The notes below the pieces were generated by a model. It was not told the DNA's origin and searched no databases. It was given only the letters and a program-made list of their open reading frames with translations. From assembly GCA_963674475.2 (NCBI GenBank), contig CAXXFQ010000033.1, forward strand, positions 310,001 through 374,000: a stretch of 64,000 nucleotides of DNA, given 5' to 3'. Of the stretch, positions 8,123-17,322 are shown one piece after another. How positions within the stretch are numbered: the first letter of the stretch is position 1; every line of letters begins with the position of its first letter. Source of the stretch: CAXXFQ01 sp963674475 (GTDB taxonomy: Bacteria; Planctomycetota; Planctomycetia; Pirellulales; Thermoguttaceae). Position numbers and translations under genes: made by a program.

Positions 8123-9981
8123 AATTTCAAGAAGAGTCCCTTCTTTCGATCACCTTTCTTCCTTTGGGCCGAACGATTTCGGTTCTGGAAGGAACCCGAC
8201 TCTTGGAGGCGGTGTCCGAAATCGGACTGGGGATCGATCAGCCCTGTGGGGGCGAGGGGACTTGCGGGAAATGTCGACTCCGGATGGTCGAAGGGGCTTG
8301 CGAGCCGACGTTGGCCGACGAGACGGCGTTCAGCCCGGAGGAGATTCAAGAAGGATGGCGGCTGGCCTGTCAGGCGGTGGTGACCGGGCCGGCGGTGGTT
8401 GAGATTCCCGAATCGTCGTTGATCGATTTTCGTGGTGTGGTCTTGACCGAATCGGAAGACGGCACCCCGCGTGTGGCCGATCCGGCGATCGAAAAGCGGG
8501 TTTTTACTTTGCCGCCGCTTGCGTTGGAACCGGAAAATCGGGCGGACGAACTGGGCCTGTTGCGGGACCTATTGCCCTCCGTCGAAATCGAAGGGGCCGT
8601 TCTGGCCGATTGGCGACGACTGGCCGAGAAAAAAACGTCCGAGATGACGGCGGTTGCGTTTGATGGACGGCTAATCACGCTGGAAACAGGAAATACTGAA
8701 GCGTCCCGTTTCGCCGTGGCGGTCGATTTGGGAACGTCGACACTGGCGGCCGTCTTGGTCGACCTTTCCACCGGAGCGCGACGGGCCGTCGCCTCGCAGT
8801 GGAACGCTCAGGCGGCGTTTGGGGATGACGTGCTCTCGCGGATTCGTTTCGCGCGGGATCAGGTCGACGGGCTTGACCGGCTTCACGAGGCGGTCGTCAA
8901 GTCAATCAACCGGATGATCGTCGAGCTGGCCGAGGAAGCGGGGGTTGCGCCGGAGTCGATTTACGAGTTGACCGTTTCGGGCAACACGACGATGCAGCAT
9001 CTTTTTTGCCGATTCGATACACGCGGGTTGGGTGAAATTCCGTTTCGACCGATCACGACCGAACGGGTTCTGCTTCGGGCGGCCGATCTGAAATTGGGGA
9101 TCCATCCGCGCGGTATGGTTTATGTCATGCCGTCGATCGGCGGTTTTGTCGGGGGCGATATCGTCTCGGGGATTCTGGTGACCTGCGGAAACCGACCGAC
9201 CGGCCCGACGTTGTTGGCTGACATCGGGACGAACGGCGAGTTGGCCCTTTTTCACGAGGGAAAGTGGATCGCCACGTCGACGGCTGCCGGTCCGGCGTTC
9301 GAAGGGGCGCGGATCTCCTGTGGAATGCAGGGGGCGGCCGGAGCGATCGAAAAGGTCTTGTTGCGTGAGGACGATTTGCACTTCAACCTGATTGGCCAGG
9401 GACGGCCGCGTGGACTGTGCGGCTCGGGGCTGGTCGATCTGACGGCCGAGTTGCTTCGGTGCGGCATCCTTCGATCCGACGGGAGGCTTTTAAGTGGAGA
9501 CGAACTTCCGGTCGACCTGCCCGACGCACTGCGACGGCGCGTGGTGGTCGAAAAGGGGCAACCGGCCGTCGAGCTTTTCGACGGGGCCCAGACCGACGAC
9601 GGGCGTCCGATTCGTGTGAGTGGGCGCGATTTCCGTGAGTTGCAACTGGCGTCCGGAGCGATTCGAGCCGGGTTGACGTTTCTCTTGCGTCGGGCCGGTT
9701 TGGAGCCGACCGATCTGGAGCATCTTTATCTTGGTGGCGGGTTTGGGAATTTTATTCGACGCTCCAACGCGCAGCGGATTGGCCTTCTTCCGCCGGAGAT
9801 CGCGCGACAACGGATCCTGTATCAAGGGAATACGAGCCTGGCCGGAGCGCGAATGGTGGCCCTTTCGAGGACCTGTCGGGCGTCGGCCGAACGGATCGCC
9901 CGCGAGACCGGACACGTCGACTTTTCCCGGGACCCGGCCTTCCAAGAAGTCTATGTCGCGTCGATGGGGTTTCCCGAGTAA
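8119..9981 (+). CDS. RACo-type ATP-dependent reductive activator of corrinoid proteins (2Fe-2S ferredoxin plus ASKHA domain, DUF4445)
   Basis: A 620-residue protein. The N-terminal ferredoxin domain has [2Fe-2S] cysteines at about 43, 49, 52 and 84 (CGGEGTCGKC...RLAC). After a linker, the C-terminal ASKHA ATPase-like region starts near residue 205 with AVAVDLGTSTLAAVLVDL, and includes VSGNTTMQHL, ADIGTNGELAL and LYLGGGFGNF. Such proteins (RACo, RamA relatives) use reduced ferredoxin and ATP to return inactive cob(II)alamin on methyltransferase corrinoid proteins to cob(I)alamin. The start is ATG 8119, overlapping the lysR stop. No corrinoid protein or methyltransferase is encoded nearby, so its partner must be elsewhere. 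Confidence 0.9.
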   Translation: MKFQEESLLSITFLPLGRTISVLEGTRLLEAVSEIGLGIDQPCGGEGTCGKCRLRMVEGACEPTLADETAFSPEEIQEGWRLACQAVVTGPAVVEIPESSLIDFRGVVLTESEDGTPRVADPAIEKRVFTLPPLALEPENRADELGLLRDLLPSVEIEGAVLADWRRLAEKKTSEMTAVAFDGRLITLETGNTEASRFAVAVDLGTSTLAAVLVDLSTGARRAVASQWNAQAAFGDDVLSRIRFARDQVDGLDRLHEAVVKSINRMIVELAEEAGVAPESIYELTVSGNTTMQHLFCRFDTRGLGEIPFRPITTERVLLRAADLKLGIHPRGMVYVMPSIGGFVGGDIVSGILVTCGNRPTGPTLLADIGTNGELALFHEGKWIATSTAAGPAFEGARISCGMQGAAGAIEKVLLREDDLHFNLIGQGRPRGLCGSGLVDLTAELLRCGILRSDGRLLSGDELPVDLPDALRRRVVVEKGQPAVELFDGAQTDDGRPIRVSGRDFRELQLASGAIRAGLTFLLRRAGLEPTDLEHLYLGGGFGNFIRRSNAQRIGLLPPEIARQRILYQGNTSLAGARMVALSRTCRASAERIARETGHVDFSRDPAFQEVYVASMGFPE

Positions 9982-10249
9982 GGCCGTCTTTTGCGGGGGT
10001 GAAAACCATCTTCTCAGGTTGCCGAAACCCTTCTGTGGTGGAGGGGTGAAAAACGGTGACGCGGCGTTACTCTTTGCCTGAAAATACCTTGGAAGGTCGA
10101 CGCTGCGCCGAAAAAGGACCCCGGCTTGCCCGACACTCAGACGGAGGGAATAATTCATTGGAACCGGTGGGTGTCGGAAAACCGGCTCACCGAATTTTAG
10201 GGGTTCGCTTGGAAAAAGGTTCCCCGAGTTATACCTTGAGGAACGAGCC
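9982..10249. other. Gap between the RACo gene and the small membrane ORF
   Basis: No gene recognised. An imperfect GC-rich hairpin at about 10160-10195 (GGTGGGTGTCGG, AAAA loop, CCGGCTCACC, then a short T run) may terminate the RACo transcript. A TTGGAA/TATACC pair just before 10240 is too close to the next ATG to be a convincing promoter. Confidence 0.35.
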
Positions 10250-10357
10250 ATGTATAAACCTGAGATGGACCGCATGCTGGATGCACCGAAACTGATCGTC
10301 ATGCTTCTGGGCGGACTCCTGGTCTTGTTGATCATTTCGGCGTTTATCTTTGCATGA
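10250..10357 (+). CDS. Small single-span membrane protein (35 residues)
   Basis: A short frame with ATG preceded by TTGAGGAACGAGCC (GAGG, spacing 8). It encodes a charged N-terminus (MYKPEMDRMLDAPK) followed by an uninterrupted hydrophobic helix of about 21 residues (LIVMLLGGLLVLLIIS...), ending FIFA before TGA. This layout is typical of bacterial small membrane proteins and would be unlikely by chance in GC-rich DNA. It lies in the gap between the RACo gene and the convergent 3' end of the secretion operon. I do not recognise a family, and its function is unknown. Confidence 0.6.
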   Translation: MYKPEMDRMLDAPKLIVMLLGGLLVLLIISAFIFA

Positions 10358-10867
10358 TTGAAAACGGTCGGCTTCTCGACGGCGGCGAGGACGGTCTCCG
10401 ACCCAAACAGAAATGTTAAGAAAAGGATCGCCCTTCGACCGATTTGCCCCCGTTGGGGGAGAAAATCGGGGCCTAGAATTGCGTTTTCAAATATACGATC
10501 GACGGTCGAGAGGCACGCATATGCTGCCGAGAGTATGCCGAAAAGTTGAAGTGGAGTCCAGACAAGTAGCTTGGAGAAGCGTGGGAATGAGGGTTCATCG
10601 AGTTAGTGGACCTCAGACCCCTTTTCCGAGCTATGAGGATCACGAATCCACTTCGCCAGGGAAGCGACGCCGAGTCCCCGCCCGGTGCCGTTTCCCCCTT
10701 TTTATGGGCGTTCGTCTTTTCTCGTGAAAAAAGGTGGTCAGACCGGAAAACTCGTGAACCGTCTCGCGACCGCGTCCGTCTTGTTTAGATGGAACGGAAA
10801 AAAAGAGCGCAGAGTGAAATAATTCCCGTTTTTTTAACCTTGTCTTGAAGGTGAAAAATTATGCGAT
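10358..10867. other. Non-coding stretch beyond the secretion operon
   Basis: About 500 bases without a supported gene. The frames present lack family features. Short inverted repeats occur (for example around 10440-10475, CCCCCGTTGGGGG), and the last 80 bases are AT-rich. I compared it by eye with the SRP, RNase P, 6S and tmRNA signatures and saw none. Confidence 0.4.
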
Positions 10868-11752
10868 TTAAAACTCCGGCGGCAGGGCATAGGCATCGGA
10901 AAGGGAATCGCCGATGGTCAGAAGCCAACGTTGTCCCTCCGATTCGACCACGATGTCAGCTTCCTCGATCTCTTGCAACGTGCCGGAAAAAACCCCGACC
11001 TGAAACGTCTCGCCCCGACGTAATTTGATCAACCGGTCGTCAGCGCGAGAGAGAAACCAGACTTCCGGTTCGCCGTTGACCCGATTGACCGCGGAGAGAA
11101 AAAACTGGTCGGTGGGGTCGATTTCGCCACCCACGGCGAAAAAGTTTCGCTCCACAATCGGAAAGTACGCTTCTAAATCGGAGGAAACCAGCCGCTTCGA
11201 AGTCAGTGTGGTCAGTTGATCGGCCCGGTCGGCGCCGGGGATCGAAAGTGCCTCGATGCTGATGGCCAGATTCAGTTGACCCGACTTCGACAGCGGGGAG
11301 ATACCGATTGAGCGAACCTTGTGTAAATGGCCCGCGCGATAGAATTCGTACAGGAATTGAACCAGTTGTTCGAGCGTTCCTCGACCGCGAACGGAAAAGC
11401 TCAACGAGTAGTAGAGCCCTTTTTTGCTGCTGGGTTCACTCGAGTTGACGTTCGGATCGGTCAGGCCGACGTGTTCGACCAGTTCCAAAAGCCAACCCTG
11501 ATAAAGGGAGCGGGCCACCTCGACGTCCGACGGGAGCGACCGTTTTTGAAGCTCCTTGAGGATGGCCAGTTCTTTTTTGGTCTCTTTGAGCTTTTTTTGG
11601 TCCTTCTTGATTCGTGAAAGATACGTTTGCTGTCGCTTCTCGCGCACCGCGATCGGCCCGACGAACAGGTTTTGGTAGGTCCATTCTCCCACGAAGTAAA
11701 CCATTATCGCGCCGAGGAGAATCAGGAGTAGTTTTTTTCGATTTTCAGACAT
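10868..11752 (-). CDS. GspM/PilO-like type II secretion or pilus assembly protein
   Basis: A 294-residue inner-membrane protein. It has a short basic N-terminus and one membrane segment (KLLLILLGAIMVYFVGEWTY, residues 7-26). A coiled-coil stretch follows (about 36-70, rich in K/E/L), then a periplasmic ferredoxin-like region with LSFSVRGRGTLEQLVQFLYEFYRAG, the usual PilO/GspM pattern. GspM binds GspL and helps hold the inner-membrane platform of the secretion machine. It is the last gene of the minus-strand operon, 20 bp after the GspL-like gene. Confidence 0.78.
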   Translation of the reverse strand: MSENRKKLLLILLGAIMVYFVGEWTYQNLFVGPIAVREKRQQTYLSRIKKDQKKLKETKKELAILKELQKRSLPSDVEVARSLYQGWLLELVEHVGLTDPNVNSSEPSSKKGLYYSLSFSVRGRGTLEQLVQFLYEFYRAGHLHKVRSIGISPLSKSGQLNLAISIEALSIPGADRADQLTTLTSKRLVSSDLEAYFPIVERNFFAVGGEIDPTDQFFLSAVNRVNGEPEVWFLSRADDRLIKLRRGETFQVGVFSGTLQEIEEADIVVESEGQRWLLTIGDSLSDAYALPPEF

Positions 11753-11772
11753 GATCGAACCGGGGTGGGCCG

Positions 11773-13524
11773 TTATTGGGTTTGGGCGTTAGTTTTTGCG
11801 GTCGGCTTCGAGGTTGCCTTCGATTGGGGCTTTGGAGTCTTTTTTTTCGAGGTCGCCTTAGAGGTTTTCTTCTTGGCTTTTTTGGCTTGAGCCGCTCGTT
11901 TCAACGCGTCGAGTTCCTCCGGCGACAGATGACTTATGTACTGCCCTTTTGGCCTTCCCGCGACGTTCATCGTGGTTTCGAATCGCCAGGCGTAATCTTG
12001 CTCGTTTCCGCGTTCTTGGACCCGTTTGCTTCGGATTTCGTGGAAGGAATCGCGAAGTTGGCTTTCCATTTGGACGATGACCGACGGGTCGCGAACCAGG
12101 CCGTAGTAGCTGATCGTTCCGCCGCTACCGCCTCGGCCCGGGTTGAGGTTCATTTTCAAAACGACCGCGTCGCGGCTGGAGGGGAATCGGATGGACAGGT
12201 CGCGCAGTTCGTCCAGCCAGTTGACGTTCGCTTCGTGCCACTTACGGAAGGCGGCGACGACCGCTTGTTTCTTTTTCGTTTTTTTCGTTTGCGACTTGAG
12301 CTTGTTGATTTCTTTAACGAGCGCTTGATTTTTCTGGTCGAGCTGGGCGGCCCGGTCCCAGACGTCAAACAGCCCGAATCCCAACAGTCCGATTGCCAAA
12401 ACGCCGACGATCATGAAAAGCCGTTTGCGATTTGGCGGGACCGGCGCGCGGCGTGGGTTCAAAAAGTCGATTCGGCGGATCTCGGCCTTTTTCGACTTCG
12501 TGTCCAGCTCGTCCAATATCATCCCCATAAGCGGCGCGAACGAGCCGGTTGCGTCGGTCGGGAATTCTTTGGACAAGGCAGACGCATCAGTCGGGCACTT
12601 TTCGGGCAATTCGACCGTTGCGAACGGGTCGATCACTTTGGCGACCATGTCGAGCCGGGTTTCGATCGCCTTGACCAGTGGCTCGTGTTCTTGAGGCGTT
12701 CCGAAAAGGTAAATCGTTTCGACCGGCCCGGACTTGGCGGCCCGTTCTTGCGAAACGGTCAGGGTCCGGTTGATTTCGGTGAAGGCTCGTTCCACGACCG
12801 TCGACGCGTCGGCCTGGTCGGGCAGTTGGGCCGTTCGGGAAAAGACGATCTGCCCTTCGACGAACAGGCTCAGGTCGATTTCATTCCCGACCCGGTTGAC
12901 CAGAAGGCAAACCTTTTCTTCCGGGCTCGTGGTTCGTGCGAAAAGGGACGCCGCGGCGACCGGACGAAGCAAAAGTCGGGTCGGCTTGAGTCCGGCTGTC
13001 TCGCAAACCGTCTCGACAGCCTCTTTTTGTTGGCGGGGCAAAAGGGCCGCCAGCACGTCACGCGATCGGCTCGGATCGAAACTCAATGGGAGGAAATCCA
13101 ACGTCGCGTCGTCGGCGGCGAAGGCCGACTCTTGCATCGCCATGTTGGCGACCAGCCCGGGCAACTCGTCGTTGCTTGCCGGAGGGACGTGACAGTGAAT
13201 TAAATCGACGCTTCGCCGATCGATGCCGACCAGCGTGGTCGCGCGGGGAATTTTTTTCTCGGCCAGCGCCGCGCGAATGGCCCGACCGAGTTGGACTTCG
13301 GGAGCGATCGGGGCGGGACGATTTTCTTTGTTTCGACCGTCGTCGGTTTTTTTGTCGGGCGAATCGGGGCCGCTTTCCTCTGGAAGGAGGGCCTCGTCGA
13401 CCGGCTCCGATTCCCACGGCAGGCGGGCGGCCGCCGTGAGACGGATTTTTTTCGAACCGGGCCGGTGGGCCAACAGAAAGCGGAATTCGTGTCGATCCCA
13501 ATCGATTGCCAGTAGGTGAGCCAT
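11773..13524 (-). CDS. GspL/PilM-PilN-like inner-membrane platform protein
   Basis: A 583-residue protein. Residues 1 to about 345 resemble the actin-like cytoplasmic domain of PilM/GspL (MAHLLAIDWDRHEFRFLLAH). A membrane segment lies near residue 370 (RLFMIVGVLAIGLLGFGLF), followed by a coiled coil and a PilN/GspL-like periplasmic domain (VVLKMNLNPG...GLVRDPSVIVQMESQL). It couples the GspE ATPase to the pseudopilus. The last 55 residues are a low-complexity Lys/Ala/Ser/Thr tail (KKAKKKTSKATSKKK and similar). It lies between gspK and the GspM-like gene, as GspL does. Overall similarity to model GspL proteins looks low. Confidence 0.8.
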   Translation of the reverse strand: MAHLLAIDWDRHEFRFLLAHRPGSKKIRLTAAARLPWESEPVDEALLPEESGPDSPDKKTDDGRNKENRPAPIAPEVQLGRAIRAALAEKKIPRATTLVGIDRRSVDLIHCHVPPASNDELPGLVANMAMQESAFAADDATLDFLPLSFDPSRSRDVLAALLPRQQKEAVETVCETAGLKPTRLLLRPVAAASLFARTTSPEEKVCLLVNRVGNEIDLSLFVEGQIVFSRTAQLPDQADASTVVERAFTEINRTLTVSQERAAKSGPVETIYLFGTPQEHEPLVKAIETRLDMVAKVIDPFATVELPEKCPTDASALSKEFPTDATGSFAPLMGMILDELDTKSKKAEIRRIDFLNPRRAPVPPNRKRLFMIVGVLAIGLLGFGLFDVWDRAAQLDQKNQALVKEINKLKSQTKKTKKKQAVVAAFRKWHEANVNWLDELRDLSIRFPSSRDAVVLKMNLNPGRGGSGGTISYYGLVRDPSVIVQMESQLRDSFHEIRSKRVQERGNEQDYAWRFETTMNVAGRPKGQYISHLSPEELDALKRAAQAKKAKKKTSKATSKKKTPKPQSKATSKPTAKTNAQTQ

Positions 13525-13610
13525 CGTCTATTTTTTAAAAGGTTAGCGAAATAAGGTGGGGAATAATCCCGTGGGAATAATCTCGGAGGAAGCGATTCGC
13601 GGGTTGCCAA

Positions 13611-15302
13611 TTACGGGGGCGACTCGGCCGAGGTTTCTGCCGTTTTTTCCGACGGCCCGGATTCGTCCTCGTCGTCGGGCGGCTGACCGCCGAGGCGTTC
13701 GCGGTCGTGGCCCAGGCCGTACAGGCTCAGCTCTTTCCAGTATACTCGACGGACCGGTCGCAAGGTAGCATCAAGTACGATTTCCGCCCGGGCAACCGGC
13801 CCTTCCGGATCGAAGAATCCGACCACTTGGGCCCGATAGACGTCTCCCCCGCAGGTCAGGAACGGCAGGAGTTCTTTCATCTTCGCAAGCGACACGATCT
13901 GTTCGGTCCAAAGCCATGTCGGAAAACGGGCTGACGAGGAGCCTTTTTCTTTGGTTTGTCCGGCCCGCGAGGAGACGATCTGTCCGAGGGTCATGGTGTC
14001 CATTCCGGGCACGGCGGCCAAGACGCAGCGGGGGGCCAGATCGAGGTTGACCCGGCCGACGATTCGCTTCGCTCCGGTGGTCGTGGTCTGGTCGAGCAGT
14101 TTCAACAGCGCCTTTTGGACCTTCGACGGTTGGTTGGACCAGGGGCTGGCGACCAAAAGGGTCTTCGGTTTTTTCTCGGGGGCGTTGGGCCGGGGAACTA
14201 CGACTCGGCCGCCTAGAAGGTCGAGCACCGAGCGGAGTTGATATTTCCCCTTGCGGGAAAAGTCGAGCCGGGGCGCTTCTTTGGCCGTGATCTGTTCGGT
14301 CGCGCCGGAGATCGGCTTTTGGGGCGTTTCGGGTCCGTACTGCCGATAAAGGACGACGAAATCGGCCTCCTCTTTCTTGAACGATTTTTTCAGCTGTTGG
14401 TGCAGCTTTTTGAGGTCTTTTTGATTCAGATGGATTTTCGCCTGACCGCGAGAGTCGACATTTCGCTCGGCACTGTACAGGGTCAGAAGCGAGCCCCACG
14501 GCAAAAGGTTCGTTTCGCCGCCGCCGGAACTTCCGCCTCCGTCCGAATCGGATTCGTTCGGGTCGATCAGGAAATTGGCGTTCGCGTCGACTCCCAACAG
14601 GGCCTCGCGCGTGACCCCTTTGACCAGCAGCAGTTCTTCCAGACAGCCGGGCACGCCGTTGCGTGGGGCGTAGGGCAGATCTTGTCCCTTGTAGTGATCG
14701 GCTTCGGCTCCCGAGGTGCGGGCCGTGGAGTCGGCATCGATCCAATCGAGGATCGCCTCGGCCGTCGATTCGGTCATTTCAGGCAAGGCCATCAAAGCGG
14801 TCCGCGCCGCGCCCGGCTTGCGCCGCTCCCACTCGGGCAACGCAGCCAGATTCAAACGGGCCGATTCATTTTCGAGGCCGAAGCGAACCCCGTCGAACCG
14901 TTCCTCCTCGATCTGGGGCGAGACGACACTGAATCGGCCACGCACGCCGGACGAACGGCCCAGTCGTTCTTCATCGCGGCCCAGGACGACGGTCCCTTGG
15001 AACCGGTCCGGATTGTCGACGATCCCGCCGAAGGTGGCCCGTTGTTGCGGCGTACAGGTCAAGACGGCACCGATCGCTGCTTCGCCCGAACCCAACAGAC
15101 TTTTGGCTTGCAGTTCTTTTCCGACGTAGTGGGTTCCCTGATTTTCGATCGACAACAGGTTCACGAAATGCATCCCGGCCAGTCCCAACATCGAGACGAC
15201 CAAAAAGACGACCAACAGCGCGACCCCCCGACGTCGGTCGCGCCGCGGCGACGCGAGTCGGCCGTTGGATCGAGTTGTCTGGAATCGAAAGGTTTGGGGC
15301 AT
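13611..15302 (-). CDS. gspK: Type II secretion minor pseudopilin GspK
   Basis: About 563 residues from ATG 15302; the frame is open to 15398, where it would overlap gspJ. A basic N-terminus (RRDRRRGVALLVVFLVVSMLGLAGMHFV) gives the pseudopilin membrane helix without the strict Glu5 motif, as is usual for GspK. The long globular region contains helix-hairpin-helix-like stretches (LMALPEMTESTAEAILDWIDAD and PGCLEELLLVKGVTREALLG), typical of GspK. GspK caps the pseudopilus tip with GspI and GspJ. It is longer than E. coli GspK (about 330), with an extra C-terminal half and an acidic tail. Confidence 0.85.
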   Translation of the reverse strand: MPQTFRFQTTRSNGRLASPRRDRRRGVALLVVFLVVSMLGLAGMHFVNLLSIENQGTHYVGKELQAKSLLGSGEAAIGAVLTCTPQQRATFGGIVDNPDRFQGTVVLGRDEERLGRSSGVRGRFSVVSPQIEEERFDGVRFGLENESARLNLAALPEWERRKPGAARTALMALPEMTESTAEAILDWIDADSTARTSGAEADHYKGQDLPYAPRNGVPGCLEELLLVKGVTREALLGVDANANFLIDPNESDSDGGGSSGGGETNLLPWGSLLTLYSAERNVDSRGQAKIHLNQKDLKKLHQQLKKSFKKEEADFVVLYRQYGPETPQKPISGATEQITAKEAPRLDFSRKGKYQLRSVLDLLGGRVVVPRPNAPEKKPKTLLVASPWSNQPSKVQKALLKLLDQTTTTGAKRIVGRVNLDLAPRCVLAAVPGMDTMTLGQIVSSRAGQTKEKGSSSARFPTWLWTEQIVSLAKMKELLPFLTCGGDVYRAQVVGFFDPEGPVARAEIVLDATLRPVRRVYWKELSLYGLGHDRERLGGQPPDDEDESGPSEKTAETSAESPP

Positions 15303-15376
15303 GAAAGGTCGTTTTTTCTGTTTTTTTACTAGGTCGAGTGATAGTCGAGTAATATGGGTCGACCGGTTTCGAGGTG

Positions 15377-16681
15377 TTATTTTTCCGTTCGCATCCACTG
15401 ATCGGCTTTCGCGGGCGAGCGGCTCTTGCGGCTTGGGCGGGGAATTGGTCGACCGGTCGCCCCGGCGCGACCGGCGTTTTTCCCCTCGGTCGATTTACGC
15501 TTCGGACCGGTTTGAGAACTTTTGCTGCCTCGAGTCGAGCCGGCTCGTATGCCCGGGTACTTGGCTGAAACGGGCATCGCGATAACGATCTCGTAGGTCC
15601 GGGTCGGGATGCCCAGTTTTTCTTCATCAACCGAATCGGAAACCCCGTCGAGCGTTTCCAACGCGGCAAGCGGATCGTCCGAATCGGTCGTTCCCAAACG
15701 GTCGAGTGATTCGACGCCTTCCTCCGTGTCGGAGGTCGAGTCTTCAAACGAATCCGATTCGAAAAGCAGACGCCGATGGTCCTCGGGGTCGAACGATTCG
15801 AAGGTAACCCGGACGCGAATCGCCACGGGCAGGCTTTTTTGTTTGAGACTGTCCCACCGGTCGGACCAACCTTGCCCGCTGTAGTAGGCAAACGTCATGT
15901 CGACCACTTCCGGCAACCAGGTCGTCTCCGGCAAAAGCGGTTCCCACGATTCGGACTCGTCGAGCGAATCGTTTTCCTCGAGATCGTCCGACCTGTCTGG
16001 TTGCGAGTCTGAAGTGTCGTCTTCCTCTTGTTCGGGCCGGTCGAAAACGAACTCCTTTCGAACCAGTCCGGGTCGCGGCTCATACTCGACGCGCCCGTCG
16101 TCGGACTCGTCGTCGGAGAAATCGGCCGGTTCCTCCTCCTCAGCGAGCGTTTCGAGCTCGTCGGTCTCGTCCTGGATTTCGGGCCGCGGGGTAAACCGGT
16201 ACTCGATCGTCCGCAGCTCGGGCACGCGAGCCGATTCCTCTCCTTCGTCGAACGATTCGGTCGGATCGATTTCCCCGTCGCCGTCTTCGTAGTAAAGACC
16301 GAAGACCTGTTCGGCCGTGAGGGCGAGAACGTCGAAACGCAGTTCGTTCTCGGTGCCGAAGAGGCCGAAGCGGCGGACCGTCTCGCTGCCGGAAGAGGCC
16401 GTTTGTTTTTTCTCTGGCGAAAGGACGCCGGTCACCTGGGTGTCTTGGATCGCGCTGCCGAAATCGTCGGCCATCTGTTGCAAGAGTGACCGGGCCAGAT
16501 GCGTCTGTTCGGCTTTCGCCTTGCCCGATTCGAACAACCGACGATAGGTTCCCATGAGCATCCAGACGTTCATCGCCAAGAGGCTCAAAAGGGCGGCCGC
16601 CACGATCAGCTCGATGAGTGTGAAGCCGCCACGCGCCGGGCGTCGGTTTCGTCGTGTCGGAAGTAAGCAGGTATGGGCCAT
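15377..16681 (-). CDS. gspJ: Type II secretion minor pseudopilin GspJ
   Basis: A 434-residue prepilin-like protein starting at ATG 16681, whose first base is shared with the gspI stop (TAATG). The prepilin peptidase site is G-FTLIELIVAAALLSLL near residue 20, and the N-terminal helix continues to about residue 45. The central and C-terminal parts are strongly acidic and low in complexity (EEEDDTSDSQPDRSDDLEEN and similar), making it about twice the usual GspJ length. The GspJ assignment rests on the prepilin motif, a YYSGQGWSDRWDS-like segment common in GspJ, and its place between gspI and gspK. Confidence 0.83.
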   Translation of the reverse strand: MAHTCLLPTRRNRRPARGGFTLIELIVAAALLSLLAMNVWMLMGTYRRLFESGKAKAEQTHLARSLLQQMADDFGSAIQDTQVTGVLSPEKKQTASSGSETVRRFGLFGTENELRFDVLALTAEQVFGLYYEDGDGEIDPTESFDEGEESARVPELRTIEYRFTPRPEIQDETDELETLAEEEEPADFSDDESDDGRVEYEPRPGLVRKEFVFDRPEQEEDDTSDSQPDRSDDLEENDSLDESESWEPLLPETTWLPEVVDMTFAYYSGQGWSDRWDSLKQKSLPVAIRVRVTFESFDPEDHRRLLFESDSFEDSTSDTEEGVESLDRLGTTDSDDPLAALETLDGVSDSVDEEKLGIPTRTYEIVIAMPVSAKYPGIRAGSTRGSKSSQTGPKRKSTEGKNAGRAGATGRPIPRPSRKSRSPAKADQWMRTEK

Positions 16682-17238
16682 TATAGCTGGCCCTCCAAAC
16701 CGTTCGGATCGGCTGCGTTGTCGGACGTTGCTTCTTCGGCCGTTTGCTCGTCGAAGTCGGTCTGGTTGTCGTCGAGACCGCCCGGGTCGGCAATCCATTG
16801 GACCAAGGTGAACGAGCGGGCCCGCCCGATTGCCTCTTCATCCAGCGAATCTTCGACCGCCTGACGGACCGTCAGCGTTAACGAAACAACGCCGGTGTAG
16901 CCGTCGACCGAATCGAGTTCACAGTTCCAGACCCAATCCGGGTGTCCGGCAACCGATTCCCCTTCGACCCGAGTAACCGGCCGGAGTCCGCAGAGGATTT
17001 CGTCCAGATAGCTTTGCGCGATCAACTGGGCTTCGGACATCTGCTCGATGCTTTCGGCGTGCCGTCGTCCGATCGAGGCCAGTTGGAAGAGCAAAACGCC
17101 CGATGCGGCCAAGAGGGCCGTTGCGACGATCACTTCCAAAAGGGAAAAACCGCCGCGCGACGACCGGCGAGGCGGACCGGTTTTCGTCAGGCCGTTTTCC
17201 CAAGCGGGAAGCGTTTCGGGCGTCGTGATTGGTTTCAT
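16681..17238 (-). CDS. gspI: Type II secretion minor pseudopilin GspI
   Basis: A 185-residue prepilin-like protein. The cleavage motif GGFSLLEVIVATALLAASG sits at about residues 29-47. It is followed by a helix with GRRHAESIEQMSEAQLIAQSYLDEIL, close to the GspI pattern of an A-x-x-L-A-x-x-K/Y region. GspI starts the tip complex of the pseudopilus. It lies between gspH and gspJ and overlaps gspJ by one base. Confidence 0.87.
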   Translation of the reverse strand: MKPITTPETLPAWENGLTKTGPPRRSSRGGFSLLEVIVATALLAASGVLLFQLASIGRRHAESIEQMSEAQLIAQSYLDEILCGLRPVTRVEGESVAGHPDWVWNCELDSVDGYTGVVSLTLTVRQAVEDSLDEEAIGRARSFTLVQWIADPGGLDDNQTDFDEQTAEEATSDNAADPNGLEGQL

Positions 17239-17322
17239 GGCAGTCGAATTTCAAGCCGCGGGAAAGAAAAAGTCCGATATCATGGTCGACGTGCGCCTCC
17301 GTTTTTTTAGATCCATTTCGAT

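Noticed and set aside
11776..13203. 475-codon plus-strand frame opposite the GspL-like gene
   Set aside because: Antisense shadow; the minus-strand gene has clear operon context and motifs.
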